A stretch of 16,149 nt of DNA from CAYQAE01 sp964415445 [NCBI: uncultured archaeon] (GTDB lineage: Archaea; CAYQAE01). Each line of letters starts with the position of its first letter. Within the stretch, counting starts at the first letter, position 1. Shown in pieces: positions 12,203-16,149 of this stretch. The notes beneath the pieces were generated by a model. The model worked only from the letters and a program-made list of their open reading frames with translations, made no database searches and was not told where the DNA came from. A program made the position numbers and the translations under genes. The DNA lies in NCBI GenBank assembly GCA_964415445.1, contig CAYQAE010000044.1:1-16149 (forward strand), written 5' to 3'.

Positions 12203-15016
12203 ATGAAAGCGGATTTCAAAAAACTAGAAGAAAAATGGTCCAAAAAGTGGGCTGAAAACAATATATTTACAGCAAAAAAAGATGATACTCAAGATAAGAT
12301 TTATGTAAATGTTGCATATCCCTATCCTTCAGGAGCTATGCATATTGGCCATTGCAGAACTTATACTGTTCCTGATATTTATGCAAGATTTAAACGCATG
12401 CAAGGATATAATGTCCTATTTCCTATGGCTTTTCATTGTACAGGTTCCCCTGTAGTTGGAATTTCAGAGAGAATTAAACGAGAGGATCCAAAAATCCTAG
12501 ATTTGTATGGTGGTCTATATGGAGTTCCAAAAGATGTGCTTGCAACTTTTGATAAACCTAAAAACATTGTAAATTATTATTCGAAAGAGTATATGGATTT
12601 AATGACTCGTCTAGGTCTATCTATTGATTGGTCTAGAAGATTTACAACAATTGATGAGCATTATAAAAAATTTATTACCTGGCAGTATAATACACTAAAG
12701 GAGAAAGAATTAGTCGTTCAAGGAAAACACCCAATTAGATGGTGTCCACATGATGAAAACCCAGTAGGTGATCATGATCTTCTCTCTGGCGAAGATAGCT
12801 CTATTTTTGATTATGCACTAATTTTGTTTGATTTCGATGGTCTAAAATTGCCTTGTGCTACGCTACGTGCAGAGACTGTATTTGGAGTCACAAATCTCTG
12901 GATTAATCCTGAAGTTACCTACATTAAAGCAGAGGTAGATGGAAATCTATGGCTTCTATCAAAAGAAGCTAAAGAGAAGTTAAAAAATCAACTTAGAGAT
13001 GTAGAGGAAGTTGGGGAAATTAAAGGTAATGAATTTGTATCCAAATTTGCAAAAAATCCTCTAAATGGAAATGATGTTGTGATTTTGCCTGCAACATTTG
13101 TTGATCCTGATGTAGGATCTGGGGTGGTCATGAGTGTACCTGCACATGCCCCTTATGATTATCAGGCATTATGTGATATTAGAAAAGATAAAGAATTTTT
13201 ATCTAAATTTAATCTTAAACCAAAAGATGTAGATTTAGATCTAATTTCAATTATTGAAGTTTCAGGTTATGGAAAATATCCTGCAAAAGAAATTTGTGAG
13301 AAGATGGAAATTTCAGATCAAAATGATCCTAAATTAGAAGAGGCTACAGAAATTATATATAAACATGAATTTTCTCGGGGCTATCTTAAAGATTTAGTAT
13401 CTAGCTATGGAAAAATTCAAGTTGCAAAAGCTCGAGATGTAGTTAGAGAAGATATGTCTAGGGAGGCTACTGCTTCATTTATGTATGATTTTTCAAAACA
13501 GGATGTATTCTGCAGATGTAATACAAAATGTGTAGTTAAAATCTTAGAAGATCAGTGGTTTTTGAAGTATTCTGATCAAGATTGGAAAAATAAGACAAAA
13601 GAAGCTTTTTTAGACATGAATTTGGTGCCTGAAGAAGTCAGATCTAATTTTAATCATGTAATTGATTGGCTAAATGATTGGGCATGCTCTCGTCGAGTTG
13701 GCTTAGGAACAAAGCTACCCTGGGATGACAAATGGATAGTGGAACCCTTATCTGATTCTGTAATTTATATGGCATACTATACTATTTCACATATTTTAAA
13801 TAAAATTGATCCAAAAAATTTAGATAAAGATGTCTTTGATTATTTGTTTTTATCTAAAAGTATTTCTACCCATCCTGAAATTGATAAGCTAAAGGAGATG
13901 AAAGAAGAATTTGATTATTGGTATCCTTATGATTATAGGTTTTCTGCAAAAGATTTAATTGGAAACCATCTAACTTTCCAAGTATTTCACCATACTGCTA
14001 TATTTGCCAAAAAATATTGGCCAGGCGGTATAGTTGTATTTGGGATGGGGCTATTGGAGGGCAAAAAAATGTCTTCATCCAAAGGTAATGTCTTTTTACT
14101 TAAAGATGCCCTAGATGAGTTTGGATCAGATTCAGTTAGAGTATTTTTGATGTCTTCATCTGAGCCATGGCAGGATTTTGATTGGAGAAATGATCAAGTC
14201 CTAGCCACTAAAAACCGACTTGAAAATTTTTATTCAATTTGCACAGAAATTTCAGATGAAAAAGGCCCAGAAGAAGAGATTGACAGATGGATTATAAGTA
14301 AGATGAATATGAGAATTAAAGAGACAACTGAAGCCTTGGAGAATTTTCAAACTCGAAAAGCTCTGCAGAGCGGATTTTTTGATTTTTATAATGATTATAG
14401 ATGGTATCAAAAAAGGAAAGTTAAGAAAAATTCAAAAATTGAGAAGAAAATTGTAAATTCATGGGTAAAGCTTCTAGCTCCCTTTGCTCCTTTTGTATGT
14501 GAAGAGATTTGGCAGATATTGGGAGAAGATGAGTTTATATCTAAATCAATATGGCCTAAATATAATGAAGAAGAGATAGATCAAAATTTAGATTTAGCTG
14601 AGACTTTTATCCAAAATACAATTTCAGATATTAAAGAAATTTTGAAGCTTCTCAAAATTGATAAAATTTCAAAATTAACTATGATAACATCTAATATGTG
14701 GAAGTGGGATATAACCCAGAAGATGTTATCTCAAAAGACTCTTAACCAGAAAAAATTAATCCCTATGTTTATGAAAGATGAAAAGATCAGAAAGCAAGGC
14801 AAAAAAGCAGTTAAGTTCATCCAAAGGATTGCAAAAGAAATTCAAAAGATGCCTTATATGAGAAGAATTGATGAGAAAAAAGTTCTAAATTCAGCTTCTG
14901 ATTTTTTAAAAAATGAATTTGGAATAGATTCTATTGAAGTTGTGTCAGAGAAAGATTCAGATCATAAAAAAGCATCGCAATCTATGCCTTTTAAGCCAGC
15001 GATAATTGTGGAATGA
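12203..15016 (+). CDS. leuS: Leucyl-tRNA synthetase (archaeal type)
   Basis: LeuS charges tRNA-Leu with leucine and removes wrongly attached amino acids. The 937-residue protein is a class I synthetase with HIGH at residues 47-50 ([11 protein letters not shown]), the CP1 editing domain with T-L-R-A-E-T at 220-225 and V-P-A-H-A-P-Y-D-Y, the [15 protein letters not shown] segment, K-M-S-S-S at 622-626, and a C-terminal anticodon-binding helical region ending with an A-I-I-V-E tail. Size and insertions are those of archaeal/eukaryotic LeuRS. I chose ATG 12203 because AAGGT at 12189-12193 lies 9 nt upstream. An in-frame TTG at 12185 would add six residues with no ribosome binding site. It is monocistronic, with a T-run after the stop. 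Confidence 0.94.
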   Translation: MKADFKKLEEKWSKKWAENNIFTAKKDDTQDKIYVNVAYPYPSGAMHIGHCRTYTVPDIYARFKRMQGYNVLFPMAFHCTGSPVVGISERIKREDPKILDLYGGLYGVPKDVLATFDKPKNIVNYYSKEYMDLMTRLGLSIDWSRRFTTIDEHYKKFITWQYNTLKEKELVVQGKHPIRWCPHDENPVGDHDLLSGEDSSIFDYALILFDFDGLKLPCATLRAETVFGVTNLWINPEVTYIKAEVDGNLWLLSKEAKEKLKNQLRDVEEVGEIKGNEFVSKFAKNPLNGNDVVILPATFVDPDVGSGVVMSVPAHAPYDYQALCDIRKDKEFLSKFNLKPKDVDLDLISIIEVSGYGKYPAKEICEKMEISDQNDPKLEEATEIIYKHEFSRGYLKDLVSSYGKIQVAKARDVVREDMSREATASFMYDFSKQDVFCRCNTKCVVKILEDQWFLKYSDQDWKNKTKEAFLDMNLVPEEVRSNFNHVIDWLNDWACSRRVGLGTKLPWDDKWIVEPLSDSVIYMAYYTISHILNKIDPKNLDKDVFDYLFLSKSISTHPEIDKLKEMKEEFDYWYPYDYRFSAKDLIGNHLTFQVFHHTAIFAKKYWPGGIVVFGMGLLEGKKMSSSKGNVFLLKDALDEFGSDSVRVFLMSSSEPWQDFDWRNDQVLATKNRLENFYSICTEISDEKGPEEEIDRWIISKMNMRIKETTEALENFQTRKALQSGFFDFYNDYRWYQKRKVKKNSKIEKKIVNSWVKLLAPFAPFVCEEIWQILGEDEFISKSIWPKYNEEEIDQNLDLAETFIQNTISDIKEILKLLKIDKISKLTMITSNMWKWDITQKMLSQKTLNQKKLIPMFMKDEKIRKQGKKAVKFIQRIAKEIQKMPYMRRIDEKKVLNSASDFLKNEFGIDSIEVVSEKDSDHKKASQSMPFKPAIIVE

Positions 15017-15042
15017 TTTTGGTATTTAGATTGATTTAGAAG

Positions 15043-15055
15043 TATTTTTTATTTT
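15043..15055 (+). terminator. T-rich terminator after leuS
   Basis: A run of TATTTTTTATTTT starts 26 nt past the leuS stop and precedes the next TATA box, consistent with an archaeal intrinsic terminator. Confidence 0.35.
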
Positions 15056-15066
15056 AAAACGTTAAG

Positions 15067-15074
15067 TTTATATA
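15067..15074 (+). promoter_or_regulatory. TATA box of the second surface-protein gene
   Basis: TTTATATA predicts a transcription start near 15095-15100 and a leader of about 30 nt. The leader contains AGGAG at 15115-15119, 9 nt before the ATG at 15129. Confidence 0.5.
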
Positions 15075-15128
15075 TTTAAAAAATAATATATTATTATAGG
15101 AAAAATATTGTTTCAGGAGCGGCACAAT

Positions 15129-16149
15129 ATGTTAGGTTTCACAAATAGGTTTGGTAATAAATTTATAATTTTGGTTTTTGTAATTTTGAGTGCTAGTTTT
15201 GTTAATTCTAAGTGGGTACAACCTACAGATGGACAAGAAATTGGTTCAGGGTCATATACTGTAAAAGTATGGCATGATGGAACGTATGATTCTAATATGG
15301 GCATTGATATAACTGCCACAGCAGCAGAGATGAGAATAAACGGTGGCACAACATATTCAATGACAAAATACAAAACAGAGGATGGTGGTTACGATACATA
15401 TTGGGAGAAAAGTTATAATTTTCCATCAGATGAAACAACAATTGAAGTAAGATTTTATGAAGAGGGTGAGTTTCAATGGGATCCTATATCTGACTGGACA
15501 TCTTGGGACTCCATAATAGTCAATTCGGGCGACAACACTGATCCCTCCGTATCTGCAAGTGACTCCTCTACTAATTGGTATACTTCTAATATTGATATTA
15601 CTCTATCAGTATCTGATTCAGGTGGGTCTGGTTTAGCTGGAGCATATTATAATTGGGGTAGTGCAGCAGATTCAGGAGATACTTCATTTTCTAATGGAAA
15701 TACTATAACTCTTAGTACTGAAGGTGAACATACACTTTATTTATATGCTGAGGATAATGCAGGTAATACAGATACATGGAGTGGTACATATAAATTAGAT
15801 AAATCTAATCCATCTGTTTCCGCGGATAATTCAGATCCAGATTGGCAATCTACAAATCCAACTATTACACTAGCAGCATCTGATTCTTCCCCTGGTTCTG
15901 GGCTAGCTGAGATGAGATATCAATGGGATGCTCCTGCAGATTCTGGTGTGGGCACTTCATTTACAGACGGTCAAACTATTTCAATACCTTCTGAAGGGGA
16001 ACATACATTATATATGTATGCTCGTGATAACGCAGGACATACTGGTACATGGAACGGGAACTATGATCTTGATACAATTAACCCTATTGTTTCTGCGGAT
16101 AATTCAGATCCAGATTGGCAATCTACAAATCCAACTATTACACTAGCAG
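15129..16149 (+). CDS. Second secreted repeat-containing surface protein, 3' end beyond the window
   Basis: An unbroken frame runs from ATG 15129 to the last base, giving 340 residues without a stop. It opens with a signal peptide (about residues 10-28, F-I-I-L-V-F-V-I-L-S-A-S-F-V-N-S). A first beta-rich domain follows to about residue 135. Ig-like units then start near residues 138, 227 and 318, with the pattern N-P-x-V-S-A-D-N-S-D, Y-x-W, E-G-E-H-T-L-Y-x-Y-A-x-D-N-A-G, W-x-G-x-Y-x-L-D. Units two and three are almost identical at their starts even in DNA. It is likely an extracellular adhesin or sheath protein with an unknown number of further repeats. Unlike the protein at 211-3528, the visible part contains no usable N-x-S/T sequon. 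Function beyond surface location is unknown. Confidence 0.82.
   Translation, partial: MLGFTNRFGNKFIILVFVILSASFVNSKWVQPTDGQEIGSGSYTVKVWHDGTYDSNMGIDITATAAEMRINGGTTYSMTKYKTEDGGYDTYWEKSYNFPSDETTIEVRFYEEGEFQWDPISDWTSWDSIIVNSGDNTDPSVSASDSSTNWYTSNIDITLSVSDSGGSGLAGAYYNWGSAADSGDTSFSNGNTITLSTEGEHTLYLYAEDNAGNTDTWSGTYKLDKSNPSVSADNSDPDWQSTNPTITLAASDSSPGSGLAEMRYQWDAPADSGVGTSFTDGQTISIPSEGEHTLYMYARDNAGHTGTWNGNYDLDTINPIVSADNSDPDWQSTNPTITLA
15822..15876 (+). repeat. 55-bp coding repeat, first copy
   Basis: Identical over 55 bases to 16095-16149, with a period of 273 bp (91 codons, in frame). It lies at the start of Ig-like unit two of the second surface protein. Confidence 0.9.
16095..16149 (+). repeat. 55-bp coding repeat, second copy, cut by the window edge
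   Basis: Identity to 15822-15876 reaches the last base, so the repeat probably continues. The unit interiors before it have diverged more, which suggests recent exchange between units. Confidence 0.9.

Noticed and set aside
15928-16146. 72-codon plus-strand frame at the end of the window
   Set aside because: It is an out-of-frame shadow of the second surface-protein gene, which is open from 15129 to the edge.

Overview
The window is archaeal chromosome, very AT-rich (GC-richer only inside the tRNA). The evidence is archaeal-type leucyl- and phenylalanyl-tRNA synthetases, ribosomal protein eS8, SRP19, the wybutosine enzyme Taw3, archaeal-style inositol-1-phosphate synthase, TATA-box promoters, and a tRNA gene cut by bulge-helix-bulge introns. 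A non-canonical-intron tRNA together with the eS8-SRP19 pair makes me lean to a TACK-type archaeon, perhaps a Thaumarchaeota relative. That placement is tentative and comes from memory of gene content, not from a search.

Layout. 211-3528 (+): a very large secreted, membrane-anchored surface protein with Ig/cadherin-like repeats and about 58 N-glycosylation sequons. 3529-3767: intergenic, with a hairpin and a possible small RNA. 3768-3927 (+): tRNA-Ile(GAU) split by three introns (after positions 9, 30 and 37). 5016 down to 3928 (-): operon eS8, SRP19, and a membrane protein resembling a metal-dependent hydrolase. 6608 down to 5106 (-): ino1 and a YjbQ-family gene. 6731-9521 (+): dolichol-phosphate mannosyltransferase-like gene, taw3 and pheS, where pheS appears to start at a CTG codon upstream of its first ATG. 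10313 down to 9567 (-): a vapBC-type toxin-antitoxin pair, flanked by a perfect 20-bp direct repeat copied from the end of pheS, so it looks like an inserted islet. 12068 down to 10423 (-): a membrane-anchored diadenylate cyclase translationally coupled to a seven-helix membrane protein. 12203-15016 (+): leuS. 15129 to the window end (+): the start of a second large repeat-containing surface protein, cut off by the window.

How the genes work together. Most of the middle is translation and protein targeting: tRNA-Ile, eS8, SRP19, Taw3, PheS, LeuS. Taw3 modifies G37 of tRNA-Phe and PheS charges the same tRNA, and their genes overlap. The mannosyltransferase-like enzyme could supply lipid-linked sugar for N-glycosylation, for which the 1105-residue surface protein is an obvious acceptor. 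Ino1 makes the head group for inositol lipids. The cyclase and seven-helix pair look like a c-di-AMP signalling unit at the membrane.

Most notable: the triple-intron tRNA-Ile, the CTG start of pheS, the 20-bp repeats around vapBC, the cyclase/seven-helix pair, and the contrast between one surface protein saturated with sequons and another that has none in its visible part.
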